The notes under the pieces are model-generated. The model was not told where the DNA came from, ran no database searches, and saw only the letters and a program-made list of their open reading frames with translations. A program made the translations under genes and the position numbers. Shown here in pieces: positions 37,964 to 46,884 of a DNA stretch of 64,000 nt. The stretch is from Mucilaginibacter terrae. Lineage in GTDB: Bacteria; Bacteroidota; Bacteroidia; Sphingobacteriales; Sphingobacteriaceae. The stretch lies in NCBI RefSeq assembly GCF_031951985.1, contig NZ_JAVLVU010000001.1:1054001-1118000 (forward strand), in the 5' to 3' direction. Position 1 is the stretch's first letter, and each line of letters starts with the position of its first letter.

Positions 37964-40900
37964 TTGAATACTATTACCTTTATAGATACTGAAGTTGCCG
38001 AACAAACCGGAAGGGTTTACGACTATGGTGGTATTAAAGATAAAGGTAATATCCTTCATAGCGCTTCGGCACATGAATTTACCTCGTTTATATCCGAAAC
38101 TCAATATATCTGCGGCCATAACATTTTAAATCATGATGTAAAATTCATTAGCGGCTTACTTAGCCAGGCAGGTGTGCAGCTGGAAAATATTATCGATACC
38201 CTTTACTTATCGCCACTCTTATTTCCCGCTAAACCTTATCACTCGTTGATTAAAGATGATAAGCTGAATTATGACGAGCCTAACAACCCACTTAATGATG
38301 CCATAAAAGCTAAAGACCTGTTTTATGATGAAATGGCAGTTTTTACACAATTACCCGAAGATTTAAAACAGATATACTACCTCTTATTAAAAGGGCAGAA
38401 AGAGTTTAGCGCATTTTTTAGATATTTAAACTATACAGTTACCATTGAAAATATTGCAATTGCGATTATTAAGTATTTTAAAAATGATGTATGTAATGAG
38501 GCTAATATCGAACAATTAATTGCCGCACACCCTGTAGAACTTGCGTATTGTTTAGCGCTTATTAAAAGTGAAAACCGCAGCTCGATAACCCCACGCTGGG
38601 TATTAATTAATTACCCAGATGTAGAGCGCCTGATGTTTATATTGAGAAACAAACCATGTATAGCTGGTTGTAATTATTGTAACCAGGCATTGGATGCGCA
38701 TTTAGCGCTCAAGCGTTTTTTTGGATTTGATACATACAGACAGTATGCAGGTGAGCCTTTGCAGCTAAAAGCAGTAGAAGCTGCCATACATAACCAATCC
38801 TTTTTAGCGGTGTTTCCTACCGGCGGAGGTAAATCTATAACATTCCAGGTGCCGGCTTTAATGAGCGGCGACAGAACACGCGGACTTACCGTAGTTATAT
38901 CGCCCTTGCAATCACTCATGAAAGACCAAGTGGATAACCTTGAAAAGGTAGGAATAACTGCTGCGGTAACTATAAATGGTTTGCTCGATCCTATTGAACG
39001 GGCTAAATCTTTTGAACGTGTAGAGGATGGTTCGGCTTGTATGTTGTATATATCGCCCGAGTCGTTGCGATCGAAAAGCATCGAACGCTTGCTGTTAGGC
39101 CGAAAAATTGCACGTTTTGTAATTGATGAAGCGCATTGCTTTTCATCATGGGGCCAGGATTTCAGAGTTGACTACCTATACATAGGAGACTTTCTTAAAA
39201 ACATCCAGGAAAAGAAAAACCTCGCTGAACCGATACCCATATCCTGTTTCACGGCAACGGCCAAACCTAAGGTAATAGAAGACATATGTGTTTATTTTGA
39301 AGAAAAGCTGAATTTACAACTCCGCCGGTTTACCACTTCGGCATCGCGCACTAATCTTCATTATAAAGTTCTACCCAAAAACGATGATGACGAAAAATAT
39401 GCAACTGTTAGAGATTTGGTTACCGATTATAATTGCCCAGCTATTATATATGTATCGAGGACTAAAAGAGCGGTTACACTGGCCGACCGTTTAATTGCCG
39501 ATGGGCTTAACGCCCGAGCCTATCATGGCAAAATGGCGGCTAACGATAAAACGGCTAATCAAAACGCTTTTCTTTCGGGCGAGGTGCAAATCATGGTTGC
39601 CACATCGGCTTTTGGAATGGGTGTAGATAAGAAGGACGTAGGTGTGGTGATACATCACGATATATCAGATTCTTTAGAAAATTATGTGCAGGAAGCAGGT
39701 CGGGCCGGGCGCGATGAACAAATTGAGGCCGACTGCTATGTGCTTTATAACGAAGAAGACCTGAGTAAGCATTTTATATTACTTAACCAAACCCGGCTTT
39801 CCATTAAAGAAATACAGCAGATATGGAAAGCCATTAAAAATATTACCCGGTTGCGCGCAACGGTATCAAACTCGGCATTGGAAATTGCGCGCCAAGCTGG
39901 GTGGGACGATAGCGTGGCCGAAATTGAAACCCGTGTTATTACTGCCATAGCTGCACTGGAGGATGCAGGCTATTTAAAACGCGGTCAAAATTCACCAAGG
40001 GTGTTTGCCAACAGTATCCTGTCGCCAAGTGCACAAGACGCCATTACTAAAATAAACGCTTCTGCACTATTTACAGAGAAGGAAAAAGAAAAAGCCATTC
40101 GCATTATCAAAAAGCTATTTTCGAGCAAGAGCCGTAAACGGGCATCCGAAGAAACTGCCGAATCGAGGGTGGATTACATTAGCGACCATCTGGGTATTGT
40201 AAAAGACGAGGTGATCAGGATGATAAATCTCATGCGTGAAGAAAGTATTTTGGCTGATGCCAAAGACCTTACCGCATTTATTAAACAGGGCGACAACATA
40301 AAAAACTCGCTCGGCATTGTTGAAAAATTTAGCAAAATAGAAAGGAGTCTGCTGCCTTACTTTAACGATACAGCCAAAACATTTAATGCTAAAGAACTTA
40401 ACGAATGTTTGGAAAATGAAGGTTGCATAGGAGCTGATACCAGCAAAATAAAAACACTCACCAACTTTTGGGCTATTAAAAACTGGATTAAAAAACGAAA
40501 CCTTCCACTTTCTAAATATCACTTTAATGCCTGTACAATTGCTCCTGTATCAACCATAAAAGATAGAATGACTAAGCGGCACGAGTTAGCCGGATTTATA
40601 GTGGATTATTTATATCGTAAAACAGAGAATTCAAAAACAGATGCCAACGCTAAAAACGAAGTTTTGGTTGAGTTTTCGGTTCATGAACTCAAGGAGGGTT
40701 ACGAGCAATTGGGAGACGGTATGTTTAAGCGGGTTACCAATATTGATGAGGTTGAAGACTCCTTATTTTACTTGTCACGGATTGAGGCCATCAAAATTGA
40801 AGGCGGATTTTTAGTAGTATATAACAGGCTCACTGTTGAGCGACTGGAACAAGACAATAAGATACGTTATAAAACCGAGGATTATGAAAAGCTGAAACAG

Positions 40901-42766
40901 TACTATGAAAGCAAGATACAGCAAATTCATATTGTAGGTGCATATGCCCAAAAGATGCTTGACGATTACCGCGAGGCACTACAGTTTGTAGAAGATTACT
41001 TTCAACTAAATTACCCGTCGTTTTTAAACAGGTACTTTAAAGGAGACCGCAAAAAGGAGATTAAGCTCAATATCACACCAACAAAATTCAAACAGCTTTT
41101 TGGCGAGTTATCCCCTACCCAACTTAATATTATTAAAAACCAGGATTCGAAATATATTGTGGTTGCGGCCGGTCCGGGAAGCGGAAAAACCAAAGTATTG
41201 GTTCATAAACTTGCTTCGTTAATGTTAATGGAAGACGTAAAGCACGAGCAGCTACTCATGCTCACTTTTTCGCGGGCTGCTGCTACCGAGTTTAAGAAAA
41301 GGCTGTTAAAACTAATAGGCAACTCGGCTAATTACATAGAAATTAAAACGTTTCATTCCTACTGCTTTGATTTATTAGGCAAGGTTGGCAGTCTCGAAAA
41401 AAATGATGACATTTTAAAAAGTACCACCGAAAAAATACGAAGCAAGGATATTGATCTTAACCGTATTACCAAAACAGTTTTGGTAATTGATGAAGCCCAG
41501 GACATGTCTCTCGATGAGTTCAACCTTGTTAGCACCCTCATTGCAGAAAATGAAGATATGCGGGTAATTGCCGTTGGCGATGACGACCAGAATATATACG
41601 AGTTTCGCGGGGCTGATTCGAAATATTTACAACAACTGGCTGATGTAAACGAGGCCAAAAAATATGAATTGGTAGACAATTATCGCAGTAAAAGTAATTT
41701 GGTTGATTTTGCCAATCAATTTGCTATCACCATTACTAACAGGCTTAAAAGCACACCTATTGTTGCCAACAAAACCGATAACGGTAATATAAAAATTGAA
41801 AGTTATAAGCATGGTAACCTTATTATGCCGCTGGTGAACGATATTTTAAATTCACCATTAAAAGGCACTACCTGTGTACTTACCCAAACTAACGACGAGG
41901 CACTGCAAATAACCGGCTTACTTTTAAAAAACGGTATGCAGGCCAAACTCATACAAAGCAACGATAGCTTTAACCTTTACAATTTGGCCGAAATAAGGCA
42001 CTTTGTTAAAATGCTGAATGCCCATGGTGATGTAGCCGTATTGACGGAAGATGCCTGGGAAAATGCTAAACGCCAGTTTGGTATTCAATTTAAAACCAGC
42101 AGAAATCTGGCTGTTTGCCAAAAACTGTTAAAAGACTTTGAAATCACCCACGGCAAAAAGAAATACAAATCGGATCTGGATGTTTTTATAAGCGAATCGA
42201 AACTGGAAGACTTTTATACCGGCAATGGCGAAACCATTTTTGTATCAACCATTCATAAAGCTAAGGGCAAAGAGTTTAATAACGTTTTTTTGCTGCTTGA
42301 AAACCTTTCAGTTCAAACCAATGAGCTAAACAGGCGCATATACGTTGCTATTACACGTGCCAAACAAAACCTCTGTATTCATACTAACAGTAATTATTTT
42401 GATAACATTAGTACGCATAACTTAGCATTTACCAAACATAGCGAGCCCAACCCCTTACCCTCACAAATGGCCATGCACCTTACACACAAAGATGTTTGGC
42501 TCGACTATTTTAACAATACACAAACATACCTATCAAACCTTACAGCTGGTAGTAATTTAATCATAAGCGGTGACGAATGTTTGACCACAGATCGCAAACC
42601 TGTACTTAAATTTTCGACCGAGTTTTTAAACCGGCTAAAAAACTTTGAAAGCAAAGGCTATAAACCTGTAAATGCAGTTGTAAATTTTGTACTACACTGG
42701 CAGGCCGAAAACGCCCAGCATGAAATAAAAATTGTGCTGCCCGAGCTTTATCTTCAAAAGATGTAA
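37964..42766 (+). CDS. Exonuclease-RecQ-UvrD triple fusion
   Basis: The 1600-residue protein joins three machines. Residues 1-125 form a DnaQ/DEDD-like exonuclease (FIDTE with Asp8 and Glu10, GHNILNHDVKF with Asp58, PLNDA with Asp112). Residues 230-240 hold CIAGCNYC, a possible metal or Fe-S site. Residues 260-700 are a RecQ helicase (Walker A TGGGKS at 286-291, DEAH near 387, SFTATAK-like block, QEAGRAGRDEQ) with a winged helix but no RecQ zinc cysteines. After a long linker, residues from about 1050 form a UvrD/Rep-type SF1 helicase (GPGSGKT near 1070, DEAQD near 1173, GDDDQNIYEFRG, STIHKAKGKEF near 1428, YVAITRAKQNL). It should unwind and trim DNA in repair or fork rescue. A role in defence is possible but has no contextual support. 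Confidence 0.9.
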   Translation: MNTITFIDTEVAEQTGRVYDYGGIKDKGNILHSASAHEFTSFISETQYICGHNILNHDVKFISGLLSQAGVQLENIIDTLYLSPLLFPAKPYHSLIKDDKLNYDEPNNPLNDAIKAKDLFYDEMAVFTQLPEDLKQIYYLLLKGQKEFSAFFRYLNYTVTIENIAIAIIKYFKNDVCNEANIEQLIAAHPVELAYCLALIKSENRSSITPRWVLINYPDVERLMFILRNKPCIAGCNYCNQALDAHLALKRFFGFDTYRQYAGEPLQLKAVEAAIHNQSFLAVFPTGGGKSITFQVPALMSGDRTRGLTVVISPLQSLMKDQVDNLEKVGITAAVTINGLLDPIERAKSFERVEDGSACMLYISPESLRSKSIERLLLGRKIARFVIDEAHCFSSWGQDFRVDYLYIGDFLKNIQEKKNLAEPIPISCFTATAKPKVIEDICVYFEEKLNLQLRRFTTSASRTNLHYKVLPKNDDDEKYATVRDLVTDYNCPAIIYVSRTKRAVTLADRLIADGLNARAYHGKMAANDKTANQNAFLSGEVQIMVATSAFGMGVDKKDVGVVIHHDISDSLENYVQEAGRAGRDEQIEADCYVLYNEEDLSKHFILLNQTRLSIKEIQQIWKAIKNITRLRATVSNSALEIARQAGWDDSVAEIETRVITAIAALEDAGYLKRGQNSPRVFANSILSPSAQDAITKINASALFTEKEKEKAIRIIKKLFSSKSRKRASEETAESRVDYISDHLGIVKDEVIRMINLMREESILADAKDLTAFIKQGDNIKNSLGIVEKFSKIERSLLPYFNDTAKTFNAKELNECLENEGCIGADTSKIKTLTNFWAIKNWIKKRNLPLSKYHFNACTIAPVSTIKDRMTKRHELAGFIVDYLYRKTENSKTDANAKNEVLVEFSVHELKEGYEQLGDGMFKRVTNIDEVEDSLFYLSRIEAIKIEGGFLVVYNRLTVERLEQDNKIRYKTEDYEKLKQYYESKIQQIHIVGAYAQKMLDDYREALQFVEDYFQLNYPSFLNRYFKGDRKKEIKLNITPTKFKQLFGELSPTQLNIIKNQDSKYIVVAAGPGSGKTKVLVHKLASLMLMEDVKHEQLLMLTFSRAAATEFKKRLLKLIGNSANYIEIKTFHSYCFDLLGKVGSLEKNDDILKSTTEKIRSKDIDLNRITKTVLVIDEAQDMSLDEFNLVSTLIAENEDMRVIAVGDDDQNIYEFRGADSKYLQQLADVNEAKKYELVDNYRSKSNLVDFANQFAITITNRLKSTPIVANKTDNGNIKIESYKHGNLIMPLVNDILNSPLKGTTCVLTQTNDEALQITGLLLKNGMQAKLIQSNDSFNLYNLAEIRHFVKMLNAHGDVAVLTEDAWENAKRQFGIQFKTSRNLAVCQKLLKDFEITHGKKKYKSDLDVFISESKLEDFYTGNGETIFVSTIHKAKGKEFNNVFLLLENLSVQTNELNRRIYVAITRAKQNLCIHTNSNYFDNISTHNLAFTKHSEPNPLPSQMAMHLTHKDVWLDYFNNTQTYLSNLTAGSNLIISGDECLTTDRKPVLKFSTEFLNRLKNFESKGYKPVNAVVNFVLHWQAENAQHEIKIVLPELYLQKM

Positions 42767-43080
42767 AACCATATAAGTTCCCCCCAGTCTTCTCACTTTT
42801 GCAAAAAGCATTTAAACAATTAATGATAAAGCAACTACCTTATTGCTGGTTTAAGCCGTCAAAATATTAGGCAGATAAATTATTTAAAATCGGTATTTAC
42901 CTGTAAACGAGCACTTTTTACTTGGTGTACCCAAAGCACATAAACATACTATTTACTGTGCCGGGCTTTTATAAATACTTGAACAGATCTATTTTTAGCA
43001 TTTTTAAGATGTGATGTTAATGAATATCACAAGAATATTTCAATTAAGTATACAGGATCTCTCCGGCTATTTTTTATACA
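42767..43080. other. Intergenic region between convergent genes
   Basis: This 314-base AT-rich stretch between the helicase fusion and the polygalacturonase shows no gene, RNA or convincing terminator. Confidence 0.5.
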
Positions 43081-44514
43081 TTAATCCGTTTTCTTATCTG
43101 CGTCACTAATCTTCACTTGATCAGTTTTTAAAAGGCTGCCATTAACCAAAACATTGTTTAGCTGCAAGCCGGTGAGGTTGGCTATACTATAAGCTTTTTT
43201 TACATTATTAATAGTCACATTGCTGAGGCGCAGGTTTTGTACAGGCTGCTTTTTGTAACCTTCAATAACCACGCCGGTATTGCCGCCGTTTTTAACCTCC
43301 ATATTGCTTACTTCAATATTGCGGATGAGCGGCATAAAATTGCCGGTATCTTCGTAAAACATGGTAACCAGTATAGCTTCCTGTTTTACCTGGCCTACTT
43401 TAATGTTGCGCAGGTAAATATTTTGTATGATACCACCACGTGCCGAACTTGTTTTTATACGCAGGGCACGGTCAAGCTCCGGACTGTTCATGGTGCAGTT
43501 TTCGGCAAATATATTTTTGGCTCCGCCCGAAATTTCACTACCTATTACTACGCCACCGTGCCCGTTAGCCATGGTACAACCTTGTATCACCACATTTTCG
43601 CACGGGATATTGATACGACGACCATCACTGTTACGTCCCGATTTGAGCGCAATACAATCGTCACCCGTATTAAAGTAGCAATCCTTGATCAGCACGTTCT
43701 TGCACGATTCAGGGTCGCAACCATCGGTGTTTGGCCCTTCACTTTCAACTGTTACTTTGTTAATGGTAACATTATTGCATAACACCGGGTTTAATATCCA
43801 CATAGGCGAATTAATGACTCGTATACCCTCTATCAGCACGTTGGTACACAAGTAGGGCTGCACAAACTGCGGACGCAGGTAATGCCCGTTACCAAACTTA
43901 CGCTCCGCCATGGGTACATCTTTCTCGGCCATGGCAAACAGTGCCGGGCGGTTAGCTTTATCAACCTGGCTTGGGTCGCCGTTTTTGAAACCGTATTCCT
44001 TTTTACCTTTCCACGGCCACCAGTTTTGCGCGTTGGCTTGCCCGTCTAACACCCCCTCGCCGGTTACGGCTATGTTTTTTTCTTTGTATGCGTATACCAG
44101 CGGTGAGTAGTTCATCAGCTCTACCCCTTCCCAGCGGGTGGGCACTAAAGGCAAATAGTCATCAGGTTTGGTTGAGAATAACAGCGTTGCACCTTTTTCG
44201 AGGTGCAGGTTTACATTACTTTTTAAGTATACCGGTCCGGTTAAATATTTACCTGCGGGTACAATCACACTTCCTCCGCCCGCTTTATGGCAAGCCTCAA
44301 TGGCAGCTTTTATGGCTGTGCTGCAATTTTTTTTACCCGTAGCATCGGCACCATAATTCTTCACAAAAAACATACGTTTAGGAAATGTAGGGGCCTTGAT
44401 CTTGGCTATAATGCCATCTAACTTTGCCCACCCTTCAGTTTGAGCGTAAGTACTTGTAAAACTACTTACACCAAGCAAAACTGCAAATGCGTATTTAAGT
44501 ATGCTTTTTAACAT
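43081..44514 (-). CDS. Polygalacturonase (glycoside hydrolase family 28)
   Basis: With the start at 44514 (MLKSILKYAF) the product has 477 residues and a signal peptide ending STYAQ. The right-handed beta-helix carries the GH28 active-site motifs NTDG, GDDCIALKSG, NGHGGVVIGSE and RIKT, which hold the three catalytic aspartates and the substrate-binding His and Arg/Lys. The pectin-like opening (FFVKNYGADATGKKNCSTAI) is typical. It would hydrolyse galacturonan in the periplasm or outside. No SusCD pair or other pectin genes are adjacent, so it is a stand-alone enzyme. Confidence 0.9.
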   Translation of the reverse strand: MLKSILKYAFAVLLGVSSFTSTYAQTEGWAKLDGIIAKIKAPTFPKRMFFVKNYGADATGKKNCSTAIKAAIEACHKAGGGSVIVPAGKYLTGPVYLKSNVNLHLEKGATLLFSTKPDDYLPLVPTRWEGVELMNYSPLVYAYKEKNIAVTGEGVLDGQANAQNWWPWKGKKEYGFKNGDPSQVDKANRPALFAMAEKDVPMAERKFGNGHYLRPQFVQPYLCTNVLIEGIRVINSPMWILNPVLCNNVTINKVTVESEGPNTDGCDPESCKNVLIKDCYFNTGDDCIALKSGRNSDGRRINIPCENVVIQGCTMANGHGGVVIGSEISGGAKNIFAENCTMNSPELDRALRIKTSSARGGIIQNIYLRNIKVGQVKQEAILVTMFYEDTGNFMPLIRNIEVSNMEVKNGGNTGVVIEGYKKQPVQNLRLSNVTINNVKKAYSIANLTGLQLNNVLVNGSLLKTDQVKISDADKKTD

Positions 44515-44617
44515 AGGGCGAAAGATACAACTTGGCTTTTTATCCCGAAGAAATATTTTACACTCTTTAATTATTCGAGGAAGCACTCACGCCTCAGCTC
44601 CGAAATCAAAAAAATCC

Positions 44618-44625
44618 TAACTTTG
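44618..44625 (+). promoter_or_regulatory. -7 box of kdsA
   Basis: TAACTTTG fits TAnnTTTG and ends five bases before the ATG at 44631, so the kdsA transcript is probably leaderless. Confidence 0.55.
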
Positions 44626-44630
44626 CCCAC

Positions 44631-45413
44631 ATGACTCTTTTTGAACAATTGCAGCAAAAGCCCTTCTTTATTTTAGGCCCATGTGTGATGGAAAGCCAGG
44701 AGTTGCTTTACGAGGTTGCCGAGCAGGTTGCCCGTGTAAAGCAGCAATACAATATCCCTGTGGTATTCAAATCATCGTTTGATAAGGCTAACCGTACATC
44801 GGTAAACTCATACCGCGGACCGGGTATTGATAAGGGCATGGAGATGCTTCAAAAAGTAAAAGAACGTTTTGATTTACCATTAATTACCGATATACACGAG
44901 AGCTACCAGGCAGCCATTGCTGCAGAGGTGTGCGATATTTTGCAGATACCGGCATTCCTTTGCCGCCAAACTGATTTGTTGGTAGCCGCTGCCCAAACCG
45001 GTAAAATTGTAAACGTAAAAAAAGCACAGTTCTTATCCGGTCAGGATATGTTTTACCCGGCACAAAAGGTGGTTGAAGCCGGCAATACACAAGTGATATT
45101 AACCGAGCGCGGCAACATGTACGGGTATAATAACCTGGCAGTCGATTTCAGGAATATACACGATATGAAAGCCTTTGGCTACCCGGTTTGTATGGATTGT
45201 ACCCACTCGGTACAACGCCCGGGTGGTGCTGGTGGCAAAACCGGTGGCGACCGTACCTTTGTACCCATGATGGCACAAGCCGCCAAAGCTTTTGGTGCCG
45301 ATGGCTATTTCATGGAAATTCACCCCGACCCAGACAATGCACTGAGCGACGGCCCCAACATGGTTAAGCTACAGGATTTAGATAAAATTATTGAACCGTT
45401 ACTGAGATTTTAG
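44631..45413 (+). CDS. kdsA: 3-deoxy-8-phosphooctulonate synthase
   Basis: The 260-residue enzyme condenses arabinose 5-phosphate with phosphoenolpyruvate to Kdo 8-phosphate for lipopolysaccharide inner core. Typical blocks include LGPCVMESQELLYEVAEQ, FKSSFDKANRTSVNSYRGPG, LITDIHE, PAFLCRQTDLLVAAA, KKAQFLSGQDM, DCTHSVQRPGG and ADGYFMEIHPDP. The Cys in GPCVMES suggests the metal-dependent class, although assignment of class needs modelling. It is followed by kdsD, which makes its substrate, after a palindromic spacer. Confidence 0.95.
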   Translation: MTLFEQLQQKPFFILGPCVMESQELLYEVAEQVARVKQQYNIPVVFKSSFDKANRTSVNSYRGPGIDKGMEMLQKVKERFDLPLITDIHESYQAAIAAEVCDILQIPAFLCRQTDLLVAAAQTGKIVNVKKAQFLSGQDMFYPAQKVVEAGNTQVILTERGNMYGYNNLAVDFRNIHDMKAFGYPVCMDCTHSVQRPGGAGGKTGGDRTFVPMMAQAAKAFGADGYFMEIHPDPDNALSDGPNMVKLQDLDKIIEPLLRF

Positions 45414-45482
45414 TTATCAGTTGTGTGTTGTCTGTGAACACGAATCCACACAACACACAACTGACAACACACAACATATTTA
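45414..45482. repeat. Word-type palindrome (GTTGTGTGTTGTC family) between kdsA and kdsD
   Basis: GTTATCAGTTGTGTGTTGTC on the left and CACAACACACAACTGACAAC on the right are nearly perfect complements, around GAACACGAATC, and a further ACACACAACA follows. It is the most regular of the word-type palindromes in the window. Confidence 0.75.
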
Positions 45483-45486
45483 CTCC

Positions 45487-46422
45487 ATGCAAGATATTGC
45501 CCAACGCGTATTTAAAGATGAGATAGAATCGTTGCAGGAAGCTGCAGCATTAATTGACGGGCAGTTTACGCAAGCTGTTGAGGCTATTTTGCAGCATAAT
45601 GGCAAGGTAATTATAACCGGCGCGGGCAAATCGGGGTTGATTGGTAAAAAAATAGCCGCAACATTAGCCAGCACAGGTACGCCCAGCTTTTTCATGCACC
45701 CTACCGAGGCTTTTCATGGCGATTTGGGCATGGTAGGTAAAAATGATGCGGTGCTGCTTATCTCCTACTCAGGCGAAACCGATGAGGTGATCAAAATTAT
45801 TCCCTTCCTGAAATGGAACCAAAATAAGACCATTAGTATAACCGGCAATCCAAAATCTACTATTGCCCGAAATACCGATTTACATTTAAATGTACACATC
45901 ACCCATGAGGCTTGTGCATTAAAATTAGCGCCTACCTCTTCAACCACGGCAACGCTCGTAATGGGTGATGCATTGGCCGTTGCGCTCATGGAAGCCCGTC
46001 AATTTCAGCCTGAAGACTTTGCACGCTTTCATCCAGGCGGCAGTTTGGGACGTAAGTTACTGGTGAAAGTAAAAGACATCATGCGTACCGATAACTTGCC
46101 TTTTATTGATGTAAATGCATCATTTACCGAAGTGCTCATGCGTATGTCGGAAGGCCGCTTAGGGATGGTAATTGTAGGTACCACTGATGATGTAAAAGGC
46201 GTAGTAACCGACGGAGACTTACGTCGCGCTCTTTTGCGTAATCCGGATACATCAGCTCAAACTGTTAAGGGCATGATGAGCGAAAATCCGGTAATCATAA
46301 ACGAGGAAGAACTTATTAACAGGGCTGAGGAATTAATGATAGACCGCAAGATCACCACCATTTTGGTAGGCTTGGCCGAGAGCCGCACTGTAAAAGGCAT
46401 TTACCAGATATACTCGCGCTAA
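45487..46422 (+). CDS. kdsD: Arabinose 5-phosphate isomerase (KpsF/GutQ family)
   Basis: Starting at 45487 (MQDIAQRVF) gives 311 residues; an upstream start would translate the palindrome. A SIS domain (KVIITGAGKSGLIGKKIAATLASTGTP, LISYSGETDEV, TSSTTATLVMGDALAVAL) is followed by two CBS domains (DIMRTDNLPFIDVNASF and MMSENPVIINEEELI). It converts ribulose 5-phosphate to arabinose 5-phosphate, the KdsA substrate. The two genes are probably one operon, and the CBS pair may sense a metabolite. Confidence 0.93.
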   Translation: MQDIAQRVFKDEIESLQEAAALIDGQFTQAVEAILQHNGKVIITGAGKSGLIGKKIAATLASTGTPSFFMHPTEAFHGDLGMVGKNDAVLLISYSGETDEVIKIIPFLKWNQNKTISITGNPKSTIARNTDLHLNVHITHEACALKLAPTSSTTATLVMGDALAVALMEARQFQPEDFARFHPGGSLGRKLLVKVKDIMRTDNLPFIDVNASFTEVLMRMSEGRLGMVIVGTTDDVKGVVTDGDLRRALLRNPDTSAQTVKGMMSENPVIINEEELINRAEELMIDRKITTILVGLAESRTVKGIYQIYSR

Positions 46423-46442
46423 ATAACATCTACCTTATAAAA

Positions 46443-46474
46443 TAAAAAAGGTTGCAAAGTATTAACCTGCAACC
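46443..46474. terminator. Terminator between kdsD and the small convergent gene
   Basis: GGTTGCA (46450-46456) pairs with TGCAACC (46468-46474). The preceding A-run is a U-tract on the minus strand, so it mainly serves the small gene at 46499; it may also stop kdsD. Confidence 0.7.
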
Positions 46475-46498
46475 ATCATATGTTATTAGGCCGTTAAA

Positions 46499-46591
46499 TT
46501 ATATAATATAATTTATAATGGCTACGAAGCAGATAAGGGCCAAAATACAGCCTTGCAGTTTTTGTTCGAGTGTTAAATTAGTTATATTCAT
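46499..46591 (-). CDS. Possible 30-residue membrane microprotein
   Basis: An ATG at 46589-46591 opens a 30-codon frame: MNITNLTLEQKLQG followed by the hydrophobic stretch CILALICFVAIINYII. A promoter of Bacteroidota type lies 20-48 bases upstream (-7 box TATATTTG, -33 TTG, 19-base spacer) and a terminator lies 25 bases beyond the stop. A promoter, reading frame and terminator together are more than expected by chance in this gap. No homologue is known to me; expression needs proof. Confidence 0.5.
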   Translation of the reverse strand: MNITNLTLEQKLQGCILALICFVAIINYII

Positions 46592-46610
46592 TTTATCAGG
46601 GGATATATAG

Positions 46611-46640
46611 CAAATATAGCCCTGGGGGGCTTTTTTGCAA
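46611..46640 (-). promoter_or_regulatory. Promoter of the small membrane gene
   Basis: On the minus strand the -7 box TATATTTG (46611-46618) and a TTG (46638-46640) are separated by 19 bases. Confidence 0.5.
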
Positions 46641-46884
46641 GGCCTTTATGCATTTTTAAGAAAAATTTAGCTGTTTGAACATTTTGATAAATTTTTCTTA
46701 GTAAATACCCTTTTTTTTTGAATAGCTATTATAAAATTTCGGTTATCAGAATATTAAGTTAATAACTTTCAACACGTGTTTTAACCCAAAAAACATCGTT
46801 TAATGTTGTTTCAACACCATTTTGGTTTACATCGCAAAACTTTTTGCTATAAGCCTGTTTACTCTACAAGCATCATTTCGCATA

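Noticed and set aside
37964..42766. The helicase fusion as part of a multi-gene defence island
   Set aside because: The flanking genes are an rRNA operon and a polygalacturonase; no restriction, toxin or phage genes are nearby.
43237..43782. A 181-codon frame on the plus strand opposite the polygalacturonase
   Set aside because: It overlaps the conserved GH28 catalytic region in antisense and has no recognisable domain.
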